A stretch of 64,000 bases of DNA from Bradyrhizobium sp. CB1717. GTDB lineage: Bacteria > Pseudomonadota > Alphaproteobacteria > Rhizobiales > Xanthobacteraceae. The notes under the pieces were generated by a model. It was not told where the DNA came from. It was given only the letters and a program-made list of their open reading frames with translations, and did no database searches. Shown here one piece after another: positions 50,866 to 59,208 of this stretch; positions within the stretch are counted from its first letter, which is position 1, and each line of letters starts with the position of its first letter. Made by a program: the position numbers and the translations under genes. The stretch is from assembly GCF_029714325.1 (NCBI RefSeq), contig NZ_CP121666.1, positions 3,038,001 to 3,102,000 of the forward strand. Reading direction: 5' to 3'.

Positions 50866-50879
50866 CAATGTTAACATTG
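50866..50879. promoter_or_regulatory. 14-bp perfect palindrome upstream of hflK
   Basis: CAATGTTAACATTG, ten bases after folA and about 130 bp before hflK. Its right part overlaps a TTGAC hexamer (50877-50881), so it is placed to act as an operator at a promoter. No protein can be named. Confidence 0.45.
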
Positions 50880-51008
50880 ACTTTTCTGCCTTCGGGCTTA
50901 GCTCGGAAGGTGGCGAGGGCTGCGTTGTAAGGGACCTGCCTGTCCCCTATAAAGCCGGACCGGACAAAGCGGGCGGGGGCAATTCCACCCTGCCGAGGAG
51001 AGCGTCGA

Positions 51009-52151
51009 ATGCCGTGGAAGAATCAGGGCGGTGGCCCATGGGGCTCGGGTCCAAAGGGACCATGGGGCTCAGGCCCGCAACCGGTCGGGCCAAGGCCGCC
51101 GGATCTGGAAGATCTTCTGCGGCGCGGCCAGGACCGCCTTCAGCAGATCATGCCGGGCGGCTATTTCTCCGGCGTCGGCATCACGCTGATCATCCTGCTC
51201 ATCATCGCGTTCTGGCTGCTGTCAGGCTTCTTCCGCGTGCAGTCCGAAGAGCGCGGCGTCGTGCTGCGGTTCGGCAAGCATGTCCGCACCGTGGACCCCG
51301 GCCTGAATTATCATCTGCCCTATCCGATCGAGACCGTGCTGCTGCCGAAGGCGCTGCGCGTCAACACCACCTCCATCGGGATGACCCTGATCGACGATCC
51401 GGCGCGGCGCGGCCGCTCCATCCGTGACGTGCCGGAAGAGAGCCTGATGCTCACCGGCGACGAGAACATCGTCGACGTCGACTTCACCGTGCTGTGGCGC
51501 ATCAAGCCCGATGCCGGCGGCGTCGGCGACTTCCTGTTCAACATCCAGAACCCCGAAGGCACCGTGAAGGCGGTCGCCGAGAGCGCAATGCGCGAGGTGA
51601 TCGGCCGCTCGCAGATCCAGCCGATCCTGACCGGCGCTCGCAACACGATCGAACAGGGCGTGCAGGAGCTGATCCAGCGGACGCTCGACAGCTACGGCGC
51701 CGGCATTCTCATCACCCAGGTGCAGATGCAGAAGGTCGACCCGCCCGCGCAGGTGATCGACGCGTTCCGCGACGTGCAGGCGGCGCGCGCCAATCTCGAG
51801 CAATTGCAGAACGAAGCGCAGACCTACGCCAACCAGGTGGTGCCGCAGGCCCGCGGTCGTGCGGCGCAGATCCAGCAAGCTGCCGAAGGCTACAGGGAGC
51901 AGGCGATCGCCGAGGCCAAGGGCCAGAGCGCGCGCTTCCTGAAGGTTTACGAAGAATACAAGAAGGCGCCCGACGTGACGCGTGAACGGATCTATCTCGA
52001 GACGATGGAGCGCGTGCTCGGTGGCGCGGACAAGCTCGTCTATGACGGCGGCCCCTCGGGCCAGGGCGTCGTGCCCTTCCTGCCACTCAACGAATTGACG
52101 ACCAAGCGGCCGCCTGCCGCCGGCCAGCAGCCGAGCGGAGGCAACCGATGA
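51009..52151 (+). CDS. hflK: FtsH protease modulator HflK
   Basis: 380 residues. Gly/Trp/Pro-rich N-terminal cytoplasmic arm (GGGPWGSGPKGPWGSGP), one membrane helix (about 58-80), then the SPFH/prohibitin domain (SGFFRVQSEERGVVLRFGKHVRTVDPGLNYHLPYPIE...). A long coiled-coil and a Gly/Pro-rich end follow. HflK with HflC forms a cage-like complex around FtsH in the inner membrane and limits which membrane proteins it degrades. It overlaps hflC by ATGA at 52148-52151. Confidence 0.95.
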   Translation: MPWKNQGGGPWGSGPKGPWGSGPQPVGPRPPDLEDLLRRGQDRLQQIMPGGYFSGVGITLIILLIIAFWLLSGFFRVQSEERGVVLRFGKHVRTVDPGLNYHLPYPIETVLLPKALRVNTTSIGMTLIDDPARRGRSIRDVPEESLMLTGDENIVDVDFTVLWRIKPDAGGVGDFLFNIQNPEGTVKAVAESAMREVIGRSQIQPILTGARNTIEQGVQELIQRTLDSYGAGILITQVQMQKVDPPAQVIDAFRDVQAARANLEQLQNEAQTYANQVVPQARGRAAQIQQAAEGYREQAIAEAKGQSARFLKVYEEYKKAPDVTRERIYLETMERVLGGADKLVYDGGPSGQGVVPFLPLNELTTKRPPAAGQQPSGGNR

Positions 52152-53044
52152 GGTCTCCGGTTACAGGTATCGTCACGCTGCTCGGTCTCCTGCTCGTCGT
52201 GATCGTCGGCTACATGTCGCTGTTCACGGTGCAACAGACCGAACAGACCATCGTGCTGCAGTTCGGCAAGCCCGTCGACGTCGTCACCGCCCCCGGCCTG
52301 CACTTCAAGGCGCCGTGGAATTCGGTGATCAACATCGACAAGCGGATCCTCGATCTGGAGAACCCGTCGCAGGAAGCGATCGCGTCCGACCAGAAGCGGC
52401 TCGTGGTCGACGCCTTCGCGCGCTACCGCATCAAGGATGCGCTGCGCTTCTATCAGAGCGTCGGCTCGATCCAGGCTGCCAACATCCAGCTCACCACGCT
52501 CCTGAACGCGGCGCTGCGCCGCGTGCTTGGCGAGGTCACCTTCATCAACGTGGTGCGCGACGATCGCGAGAAGCTGATGCTGCGCATCCGCGACCAGCTC
52601 GATCGCGAGGCCGACGGCTACGGCATCCAGGTGGTGGACGTCCGGATCCGGCGCGCCGACCTGCCGGAGCAGAACAGCCAGGCGGTCTATCTGCGCATGA
52701 AGACCGAGCGCGAGCGCGAGGCCGCCGAGTTCCGCGCGCAGGGCGGCCAGAAGGCGCAGGAGATCCGCTCCAAGGCCGACCGCGAGGCGACCGTGATCAT
52801 CGCGGAAGCCAATTCGCAGGCCGACCAGACCCGCGGCGCGGGCGATGCCGAGCGCAACCGCCTGTTCGCCGAGGCCTACAGCAAGGATGCCGACTTCTTC
52901 TACTTCTACCGGTCGATGACGGCATACGAGAACGGGCTGCGTGCGAACGACACCCGCTTCCTGCTGCGGCCGGAGTCGGATTTCTTCCGGTATTTCGGTA
53001 ACCCGACCGGCAAGAGGGCGGCCGAGACGCCGGCGAAGCCTTAA
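52148..53044 (+). CDS. hflC: FtsH protease modulator HflC
   Basis: 298 residues. N-terminal membrane anchor (GIVTLLGLLLVVIVGYMSLF) and SPFH domain (TEQTIVLQFGKPVDVVTAPGLHFKAPWNSVINIDKRILDLE). A conserved C-terminal part follows: IRRADLPEQNSQAVYLRMKTEREREAAEFRAQGGQKAQEIRSKADREATVIIAEA, then FFYFYRSMTAYE. Partner of HflK. Overlaps hflK by four bases. Confidence 0.95.
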   Translation: MRSPVTGIVTLLGLLLVVIVGYMSLFTVQQTEQTIVLQFGKPVDVVTAPGLHFKAPWNSVINIDKRILDLENPSQEAIASDQKRLVVDAFARYRIKDALRFYQSVGSIQAANIQLTTLLNAALRRVLGEVTFINVVRDDREKLMLRIRDQLDREADGYGIQVVDVRIRRADLPEQNSQAVYLRMKTEREREAAEFRAQGGQKAQEIRSKADREATVIIAEANSQADQTRGAGDAERNRLFAEAYSKDADFFYFYRSMTAYENGLRANDTRFLLRPESDFFRYFGNPTGKRAAETPAKP

Positions 53045-53114
53045 GCTAGACAGGGGCGGCAGTTCTGCCGCCCTTCGTCCAGACAAGAACAGCACTACGG
53101 GAGGTTCCAATCCG

Positions 53115-53321
53115 ATGAGGTCCATTGCGTTCGCCGACTTCCTCATCGGCTTGGGCATCCTGTTCGTGCTGGAAGGCTTGATGTTTGCGGCAAGTCCAAA
53201 CTGGATGCGCAAGGCCATGAAGAGTGCGATGGCCACTCCCGACCACATCCTGCGAGCGGTGGGGATCGGTTCGGCCGTCGTCGGCCTGATCCTGATCTGG
53301 GTGATGCGGCGTCCGGTTTAA
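53115..53321 (+). CDS. DUF2065 small membrane protein
   Basis: 68 residues from ATG 53115 with GGGAGG ahead. Two membrane helices (FADFLIGLGILFVLEGLMFA and ILRAVGIGSAVVGLILIWVM) around SPNWMRKAMKSAMATPDHI, the DUF2065 pattern. This family is a regular neighbour of hflC and degP in alphaproteobacteria, hinting at membrane protein quality control. Inner membrane. Confidence 0.85.
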   Translation: MRSIAFADFLIGLGILFVLEGLMFAASPNWMRKAMKSAMATPDHILRAVGIGSAVVGLILIWVMRRPV

Positions 53322-53466
53322 ACCGCAGAGCCAACGCCAAAGTGAAGGCGAGAAGCCGGTTTTCGCCATATTATCCGGGTCTTGAGACCCGTTAAGGTCC
53401 GCGCTTGCGCCGTGCCCCCGTTCGAGCGCAGTCTGGCGCCGAATCCTTATTTCTCTGGAGATCACA

Positions 53467-54978
53467 ATGACCGCTGCCATCATTGCCTCGACCCGCTTGC
53501 GCCATGGTGTGCGAATTGGGCTGGCCGCGCTCGCCATCAGCGCTTTCGGCGCGCTTGGCACCCCGGCTCAGGCGCGCGGGCCGGAGGGCATCGCCGACGT
53601 CGCCGAGAAGGTGATCGACGCGGTCGTCAACATCTCGACCTCGCAGACCGTCGAGGCCAAGGGCGGCGCCAACACCATGCCGCAGCTGCCGCCCGGCTCG
53701 CCCTTCGAGGAGTTCTTCGACGACTTCTTCAAGAACCGCAGGGGCCCCGGTGGCGGCAGCAAGGGCGGCGACAGCGGCAGCAGCCCGCCGCCGCGCAAGA
53801 CCAACTCGCTCGGAAGCGGCTTCATCATCGACACGTCAGGCGTCGTCGTCACCAACAACCACGTCATCGCGGACGCCGACGAGATTAACGTCATCCTCAA
53901 CGACGGCACCAAGATCAAGGCGGAGCTGGTCGGCGTCGACAAGAAGACCGATCTCGCAGTGCTGAAGTTCAAGCCGACCAAGCCGCTGGTTGCGGTGAAG
54001 TTCGGCGACAGCGACAAGCTGCGCCTCGGCGACTGGGTGGTCGCGATCGGCAATCCCTTCAGCCTGGGGGGAACGGTGACGGCCGGCATCGTCTCGGCCA
54101 AGAACCGCGACATCTCTTCCGGTCCCTATGACAGCTACATCCAGACCGACGCCGCCATCAACCGCGGCAATTCCGGCGGCCCGCTGTTCAACCTCGAAGG
54201 CGACGTCATCGGCGTCAACACCCTGATCATCTCGCCCTCCGGCGGTTCGATCGGCATCGGCTTCGCCGTGCCGTCGAAGACGGTCGCGGGCGTCGTCGAC
54301 CAGCTCCGCCAGTTCGGCGAGCTGCGTCGCGGCTGGCTGGGGGTGCGCATCCAGAGCGTGACCGACGAGATTGCCGAGAGCCTCAACATCAAGCCGCCGC
54401 GCGGCGCGCTGGTTGCCGGCGTCGATGACAAGGGCCCGGCCAAGCCCGCCGGCATCGAGCCCGGCGACGTCGTCGTCAAGTTCGACGGCAAGGACGTCAA
54501 GGACCCGAAGGACCTCTCGCGCGTCGTCGCCGACACCGCGGTCGGCAAGGAGGTCGATGTCGTCGTCATCCGCAAGGGCCAGGAAGAGACCAAGAAGGTC
54601 ACGCTCGGCCGTCTGCAGGATCCCGAGAAGGTGCAGGCCGCGGTGAAGACCGACGAGCCGGCGCCCGAGAAGCCGGTGACGCAGAAGGCGCTCGGTCTCG
54701 ATCTCGCGGCGCTGAACAAGGACCTGCGCACGCGCTACAAGATCAAGGAGAGCGTCAAGGGCGTGGTCGTCACCAATGTCGACGCCAATTCGGACGCCGC
54801 CGAGAAGCGGCTCTCCGCCGGCGACGTCATCGTCGAGGTGGCGCAGGAAGCCGTCTCCAGCGGTGCCGACATCCAGAAGCGCGTCGACCAGCTCAAGAAG
54901 GACGGCAAGAAGTCGGTGCTGCTGCTGGTCTCGAACGCCGACGGCGAGCTGCGGTTTGTCGCGCTGAGCGTGCAGTAA
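53467..54978 (+). CDS. degP: Periplasmic serine protease, DegP/HtrA family (Do)
   Basis: 503 residues. Signal peptide 1-37 (...GTPAQARG). Trypsin-like domain with the complete triad: His132 in VVTNNHVI, Asp162 in KKTDLAVLK and Ser236 in NRGNSGGPL. Two PDZ domains follow (about 300-385, RRGWLGVRIQSVTDEIAESLNIKPPRGALV; 405-503, KESVKGVVVTNVDANSDAAEKRLSAGDVIVEV). Degrades and refolds damaged periplasmic proteins. Downstream of hflKC and the DUF2065 gene; the spacing of 145 bp suggests its own promoter. Confidence 0.95.
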   Translation: MTAAIIASTRLRHGVRIGLAALAISAFGALGTPAQARGPEGIADVAEKVIDAVVNISTSQTVEAKGGANTMPQLPPGSPFEEFFDDFFKNRRGPGGGSKGGDSGSSPPPRKTNSLGSGFIIDTSGVVVTNNHVIADADEINVILNDGTKIKAELVGVDKKTDLAVLKFKPTKPLVAVKFGDSDKLRLGDWVVAIGNPFSLGGTVTAGIVSAKNRDISSGPYDSYIQTDAAINRGNSGGPLFNLEGDVIGVNTLIISPSGGSIGIGFAVPSKTVAGVVDQLRQFGELRRGWLGVRIQSVTDEIAESLNIKPPRGALVAGVDDKGPAKPAGIEPGDVVVKFDGKDVKDPKDLSRVVADTAVGKEVDVVVIRKGQEETKKVTLGRLQDPEKVQAAVKTDEPAPEKPVTQKALGLDLAALNKDLRTRYKIKESVKGVVVTNVDANSDAAEKRLSAGDVIVEVAQEAVSSGADIQKRVDQLKKDGKKSVLLLVSNADGELRFVALSVQ

Positions 54979-54989
54979 GGCGCGGTGCC

Positions 54990-55081
54990 GTAGGGTGGGC
55001 AAAGCGAAGCGTGCCCACCATCTTTCCACCATCGCGGCAAGAGCGGTGGGCACGGCGCAAGCGCGCCTTTGCCCACCCTAC
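54990..55081. repeat. Intergenic palindrome, family D (GTAGGGTGGGCAAAG)
   Basis: Outer arms GTAGGGTGGGCAAAG (54990-55004) and CTTTGCCCACCCTAC (55067-55081) are perfect; inner arms CGTGCCCACC and GGTGGGCACG also pair. It lies between the converging degP and serB genes and could act on both transcripts. Confidence 0.87.
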
Positions 55082-55120
55082 AGCTGCTGAGCGCGTGGTG
55101 AGCGCTGACGACAGGAGAGG

Positions 55121-56026
55121 CTACCCCTCCACGAACTCGTCCCGCCGATAACCCTGCGCATAGAGCAGCGCGGTGAGATCGCCGTGATCGATCCGCGCCG
55201 CTGCGGCCGCTGCCACCGCCGGCTTGGCGTGGTAGGCCACGCCGAGCCCCGCCGCCTGGATCATCGCGAGATCATTGGCGCCATCGCCGACCACGACCGA
55301 TTCGACGTCGTCGATATCGAACGACTCCATCAGATCCACCAGCGTTGCGAGCTTGGCGGCGCGGCCCAAAATCGGCTCCTTCACCTCGCCGGTGAACTTG
55401 CCGTCGCGCACGACCAGTTCGTTGGCGCGGTTCTCCTGGAAGCCGATCTTGGCGGCGACGGCGCTCGTGAACAGCGTGAAGCCGCCGGAGACGAGGCAGG
55501 TATAGGCGCCGTGCGCGCGCATGGTCGCGACCAGCGCACGGCCGCCCGGCGTCAGCGTGATGCGCTTGTCCAGCACCTCGTCGACGACATTGGCGGGAAG
55601 CCCCTTCAGCAGCGCGACGCGCTCGCGCAGCGCCGGCTCGAACTCGATCTCGCCGCGCATTGCTCGTTCGGTAATGGCGGCGACATGGGCCTTCATCCCG
55701 ACCAGGTCAGCGAGCTCGTCGATGCATTCCTGGCCGATCATGGTGGAATCCATGTCCGCGAGAAAAAGCTTCTTGCGCCGGAAGCCGGCAGGCTGCACGA
55801 CGATGTCGATGGGCAGGTCGCCGCGAAGCTCGCGCAACCGCTGCTCGATGGCGTGCCGGTCGGCTTCGAGGTTACTGTCGGCGCCGAAGGGGATGTCGAC
55901 CGCAACCCCGTCGAACAGCCAGTGCGCGGGAGCTGCCTGAGGCAGCACGGCGCGGGCGCCGTCGACGATGGTGGAGTCGAGCGCGGGGTTGTCAGGATTG
56001 CAGATCAGCGTGGCGACGAGGGACAT
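55121..56026 (-). CDS. serB: Phosphoserine phosphatase
   Basis: 301 residues. HAD superfamily motif I is [11 protein letters not shown], with the nucleophile Asp91 and acid/base Asp93; motif II is [12 protein letters not shown] and motif IV is [25 protein letters not shown]. The first 80 residues form the usual SerB N-terminal ACT-like part. It releases serine from phosphoserine, the last step of serine synthesis. Its start lies only 11 bp from that of miaA on the other strand. Confidence 0.95.
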   Translation of the reverse strand: MSLVATLICNPDNPALDSTIVDGARAVLPQAAPAHWLFDGVAVDIPFGADSNLEADRHAIEQRLRELRGDLPIDIVVQPAGFRRKKLFLADMDSTMIGQECIDELADLVGMKAHVAAITERAMRGEIEFEPALRERVALLKGLPANVVDEVLDKRITLTPGGRALVATMRAHGAYTCLVSGGFTLFTSAVAAKIGFQENRANELVVRDGKFTGEVKEPILGRAAKLATLVDLMESFDIDDVESVVVGDGANDLAMIQAAGLGVAYHAKPAVAAAAAARIDHGDLTALLYAQGYRRDEFVEG

Positions 56027-56037
56027 TTGAGGTTTTC

Positions 56038-56994
56038 GTGAGCGAGGAGCAGGTCAGCGGAAGGCCTATTGGCAAGGCGGTGCTTATCGCAGGCCCTACC
56101 GCCAGCGGCAAGTCGGCGCTGGCGCTCGAACTTGCCCTCAGCGCGAGCGGCACCGTCATCAACGCGGATTCCATGCAGGTCTATCGCGACCTCCGCATCA
56201 TCACGGCTCGTCCGACCCATGGCGATGAGGCGCGCGTTCCGCATCGCCTCTACGGCCATGTCGATGCGGCCGTCAATTTCTCGGCCGGGGCCTGGGTTGC
56301 CGACGCAGCGAAGGCGCTCGAGGAGGCGCGGGCCGAAGGCCGGCTGCCGATCTTCATCGGCGGCACCGGGCTCTATTTCAAGGCGCTGACGGCCGGCCTT
56401 TCCGTGGTGCCGCCAATCCCCGCCGATCTGCGCGAGGACGTGCGGGCGCGGCTGGAGCGGAACGGCGTCGAGGCGCTGCATGCGGAACTCGCGGCCCGCG
56501 ATCCGCGTGCGGCCGAGCGCTTGAACCTGCGCGACCGCACCCGCATCGCGCGCGCGCTCGAAGTGGTCGAGGCGACCGGGCGCTCGCTGCTGGATTGGCA
56601 CCATGAGGGCCAGCCGCCGCTGCTGCCGAAAGATAGTTTTCGCGCGGTATTCCTCGCCCCCGAGCGCGACGACCTCTATGCCCGCATCGACGCCCGCTTC
56701 GATGCCATGCTGGGTGCCGGGGCCCTGAGGGAGGTCGAGCGGCTCGCCGCCCGCGGTCTTGATCCGCTGCTGCCGGCGATGAAGGCCCACGGCGTGCCGG
56801 CCCTGATCCGGCATCTGCGCGGAGAGCTCAGCCTTGAGGAGGCCGCCACGATCGGCCGCGCCGACACCCGCCACTACGCCAAGCGCCAGTTCACCTGGTT
56901 CCGGCACCAATTGCCGGAATTCGAATGGGTGAGGCCGGAGGAGGCGAGGGGATGGCTCGCCGCGATCGTCAGCGCGGCCGGGGACGAGATGTGA
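56038..56994 (+). CDS. miaA: tRNA dimethylallyltransferase
   Basis: 318 residues from a GTG at 56038. P-loop [15 protein letters not shown] (about 19-33), conserved [20 protein letters not shown] and [15 protein letters not shown], and the zinc-finger-like end [21 protein letters not shown]. Adds dimethylallyl to A37 of tRNAs reading UNN codons, improving decoding. The divergent serB start is so close that the two promoters must lie inside the opposite gene. Confidence 0.95.
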   Translation: MSEEQVSGRPIGKAVLIAGPTASGKSALALELALSASGTVINADSMQVYRDLRIITARPTHGDEARVPHRLYGHVDAAVNFSAGAWVADAAKALEEARAEGRLPIFIGGTGLYFKALTAGLSVVPPIPADLREDVRARLERNGVEALHAELAARDPRAAERLNLRDRTRIARALEVVEATGRSLLDWHHEGQPPLLPKDSFRAVFLAPERDDLYARIDARFDAMLGAGALREVERLAARGLDPLLPAMKAHGVPALIRHLRGELSLEEAATIGRADTRHYAKRQFTWFRHQLPEFEWVRPEEARGWLAAIVSAAGDEM

Positions 56995-57010
56995 CTGTGC
57001 ACCCTGCACA

Positions 57011-57089
57011 GTCATTCCGGGGCTCGCGAAAGCGAGAACCCGGAATCTCGAGATTCCGGGTCTGGTCCCGCGGACCATCCCGGAATGAC
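57011..57089. repeat. Intergenic palindrome, family E (GTCATTCCGGG)
   Basis: Outer arms GTCATTCCGGG (57011-57021) and CCCGGAATGAC (57079-57089); inside is a perfect 22-bp palindrome built on CCCGGAATCT at 57039-57060. Between miaA and the ilv leader region. Confidence 0.87.
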
Positions 57090-57194
57090 GGCGAGCACTG
57101 ACGCGCATTTGTGCCGGGTTCCCGAATTTACCGCTCGCCGAACCACGGGAACGCCGCTACACTGCCAAAATCGCGCGGGAACGGCCGCATTGCC

Positions 57195-57222
57195 TTGACA
57201 TCCGGGCTTTGGCCGCTATGTT
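57195..57222 (+). promoter_or_regulatory. Predicted sigma-70 promoter of the ilv operon
   Basis: TTGACA at 57195-57200, a 16-bp spacer and TATGTT at 57217-57222. Predicted start of transcription is about 57229, which gives a 26-base leader before the leader peptide start codon at 57255. Confidence 0.65.
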
Positions 57223-57254
57223 TCGCGCAACCTTTGGGAAGCCGGGCGCCTGCC

Positions 57255-57320
57255 ATGCGTAACATTATTACCAAACTCCTTATCGCCGTCGTACCCAGGC
57301 ACACCGCCGGGGATGGCTAG
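57255..57320 (+). CDS. ilv leader peptide (attenuator peptide)
   Basis: A 21-residue frame begins MRNIITKLLIAVV and stops at TAG 57318. Residues 4-13 contain three Ile, two Leu and two Val codons, the three amino acids made by the genes downstream. The stop lies in the loop of a large hairpin that is followed by a terminator. This is the classical design of ribosome-mediated attenuation: stalling at Ile/Leu/Val codons should free the terminator from forming. Ribosome site is weak. Confidence 0.85.
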   Translation: MRNIITKLLIAVVPRHTAGDG

Positions 57321-57372
57321 CTGCCATCCACAAGACAGGCGGTGTGCAGGGTCCCTCTTCGGGGCCTTTTTT
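57299..57372 (+). terminator. Attenuator: long leader hairpin plus terminator
   Basis: Hairpin one: GCACACCGCC (57299-57308) with GGCGGTGTGC (57338-57347), with inner arms GGATGGC/GCCATCC. Terminator: GGTCCC (57350-57355), loop TCTTC, GGGGCC (57361-57366), then six T (57367-57372). The leader ribosome would cover the left arm of hairpin one when it reaches the last codons. The mutually exclusive antiterminator pairing is not obvious to the eye. Confidence 0.8.
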
Positions 57373-57428
57373 ATTTCCCGAACCAGACTGAACGAAGCCG
57401 CTGACAACAGCGCATCCGGAGCAAGCCA

Positions 57429-59204
57429 ATGAGCGACAAGAGCCACGATCCGAACCAGATGACCGGCGCCGCGATGATCGTCCGCGCGCTCATCGATCAC
57501 GGCGTGACCGACATTTTCGGCTATCCCGGCGGCGCGGTGCTTCCGATCTATGACGAGATCTTCCAGCAGAGCGAGGTCCAGCACATCCTCGTCCGCCACG
57601 AGCAGGGCGCGGGCCACGCTGCCGAAGGCTATGCGCGTTCGACCGGCAAGCCCGGCGTTGCGCTGGTGACCTCCGGACCCGGCGCCACCAACATGGTGAC
57701 GCCGTTGACCGACGCCCTGATGGACTCGATCCCGCTGGTCTGCATCTCCGGCCAGGTGCCGACGCATCTGATCGGCAACGACGCTTTCCAGGAATGCGAC
57801 ACCGTCGGCATCACGCGTCCCTGCACCAAGCACAACTGGCTCGTGCGCGACGTCAACGACCTCGCGAAAGTCCTGCATGAGGCCTTCTATGTCGCGACCT
57901 CGGGTCGTCCCGGCCCGGTGCTGGTCGACGTGCCCAAGGACGTGCAGTTCGCGACCGGCACCTACCATCCGCCGCGCAAGTCCGACGTGCACCGCTCCTA
58001 CGCGCCGCGCGTGAAGGGCGATGCGACGCAGATCCGTAAAGCGGTTGCGCTGCTCGCGAACGCCAAGCGTCCCGTGATCTACAGCGGTGGCGGCGTGATC
58101 AACTCCGGCCCCGAGGCGACCAGGCTGCTGCGCGAACTGGTCGAGGTCACCGGTTTCCCGATCACCTCCACGCTGATGGGCCTCGGCGCCTATCCGGCCT
58201 CGGGCAAGAACTGGCTCGGCATGCTCGGCATGCACGGCACCTACGAGGCCAACATGACGATGCATGATTGCGACGTCATGCTGTGCGTCGGCGCGCGCTT
58301 CGATGACCGTATCACCGGCCGCGTCGATGCGTTCTCGCCCGGCTCGAAGAAGATCCACATCGACATCGATCCGTCCTCGATCAACAAGAACATCCGCGTC
58401 GACGTGCCGATCATCGGCGACTGCGGCAACATCCTCGGCGACATCCTCCAGGTGTTCAAGGCGGAGGCGAAGAAGCCCGACATCAAGTCGTGGTGGCAGC
58501 AGATCGCGCAGTGGCGCGCCCGCAACTCGCTCTATTACAAGAAGAGCAACGACGTCATCCTGCCGCAGCACGCGATCCAGAGCCTGTTCGAGGCGACGCG
58601 CGGCAAGGATACTTACATCACGACGGAAGTCGGCCAGCACCAGATGTGGGCGGCGCAGTTCTTCGGCTTCGAGGAGCCGCATCGCTGGATGACGTCGGGC
58701 GGTCTCGGCACCATGGGCTACGGCCTGCCGGCCGCGGTCGGCGTGCAGGTGGCGCACCCGGACAGCCTCGTCATCGACATCGCGGGCGACGCCTCGGTGC
58801 AGATGACGATGCAGGAGATGTCGACGGCGGTGCAGTACGAGCTGCCGATCAAGATCTTCATCCTCAACAACCAGTACATGGGCATGGTGCGCCAGTGGCA
58901 GCAACTGCTGCACGGCAACCGCCTGTCGCATTCCTATTCCGAGGCGCTGCCGGATTTCGTCAAGCTCGCGGAAGCCTATGGCGCCGTCGGCCTCCAGGTG
59001 CACAAGCCGGGCGATCTCGATGGCGCGATCCAGGAGATGATCTCGGTCAAGCGCCCGGTGTTGTTCGACTGCCGCGTCGCCGCGCTCGAAAACTGCTTCC
59101 CGATGATTCCCTCCGGCAAGGCGCATAACGAGATGCTGTTGCCGGAGCAGGCCAACGACGAAGCCACCGCCAAGGCGTTCGCCGGCGGCAAGGCGCTGGT
59201 GTGA
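57429..59204 (+). CDS. ilvI: Acetolactate synthase large subunit
   Basis: 591 residues. ThDP-dependent: catalytic Glu58 in VRHEQGAGHAAEGYARSTGK, the FAD/substrate region in the middle (about 195-345), and the ThDP-binding DASVQMTMQEMSTAVQYELPIKIFILNN block, with GDAS...NN motif, near 450-480. Joins two pyruvates to acetolactate, or pyruvate with 2-ketobutyrate, for valine, leucine and isoleucine. Preceded by an attenuator. Confidence 0.95.
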   Translation: MSDKSHDPNQMTGAAMIVRALIDHGVTDIFGYPGGAVLPIYDEIFQQSEVQHILVRHEQGAGHAAEGYARSTGKPGVALVTSGPGATNMVTPLTDALMDSIPLVCISGQVPTHLIGNDAFQECDTVGITRPCTKHNWLVRDVNDLAKVLHEAFYVATSGRPGPVLVDVPKDVQFATGTYHPPRKSDVHRSYAPRVKGDATQIRKAVALLANAKRPVIYSGGGVINSGPEATRLLRELVEVTGFPITSTLMGLGAYPASGKNWLGMLGMHGTYEANMTMHDCDVMLCVGARFDDRITGRVDAFSPGSKKIHIDIDPSSINKNIRVDVPIIGDCGNILGDILQVFKAEAKKPDIKSWWQQIAQWRARNSLYYKKSNDVILPQHAIQSLFEATRGKDTYITTEVGQHQMWAAQFFGFEEPHRWMTSGGLGTMGYGLPAAVGVQVAHPDSLVIDIAGDASVQMTMQEMSTAVQYELPIKIFILNNQYMGMVRQWQQLLHGNRLSHSYSEALPDFVKLAEAYGAVGLQVHKPGDLDGAIQEMISVKRPVLFDCRVAALENCFPMIPSGKAHNEMLLPEQANDEATAKAFAGGKALV

Positions 59205-59208
59205 GCCC

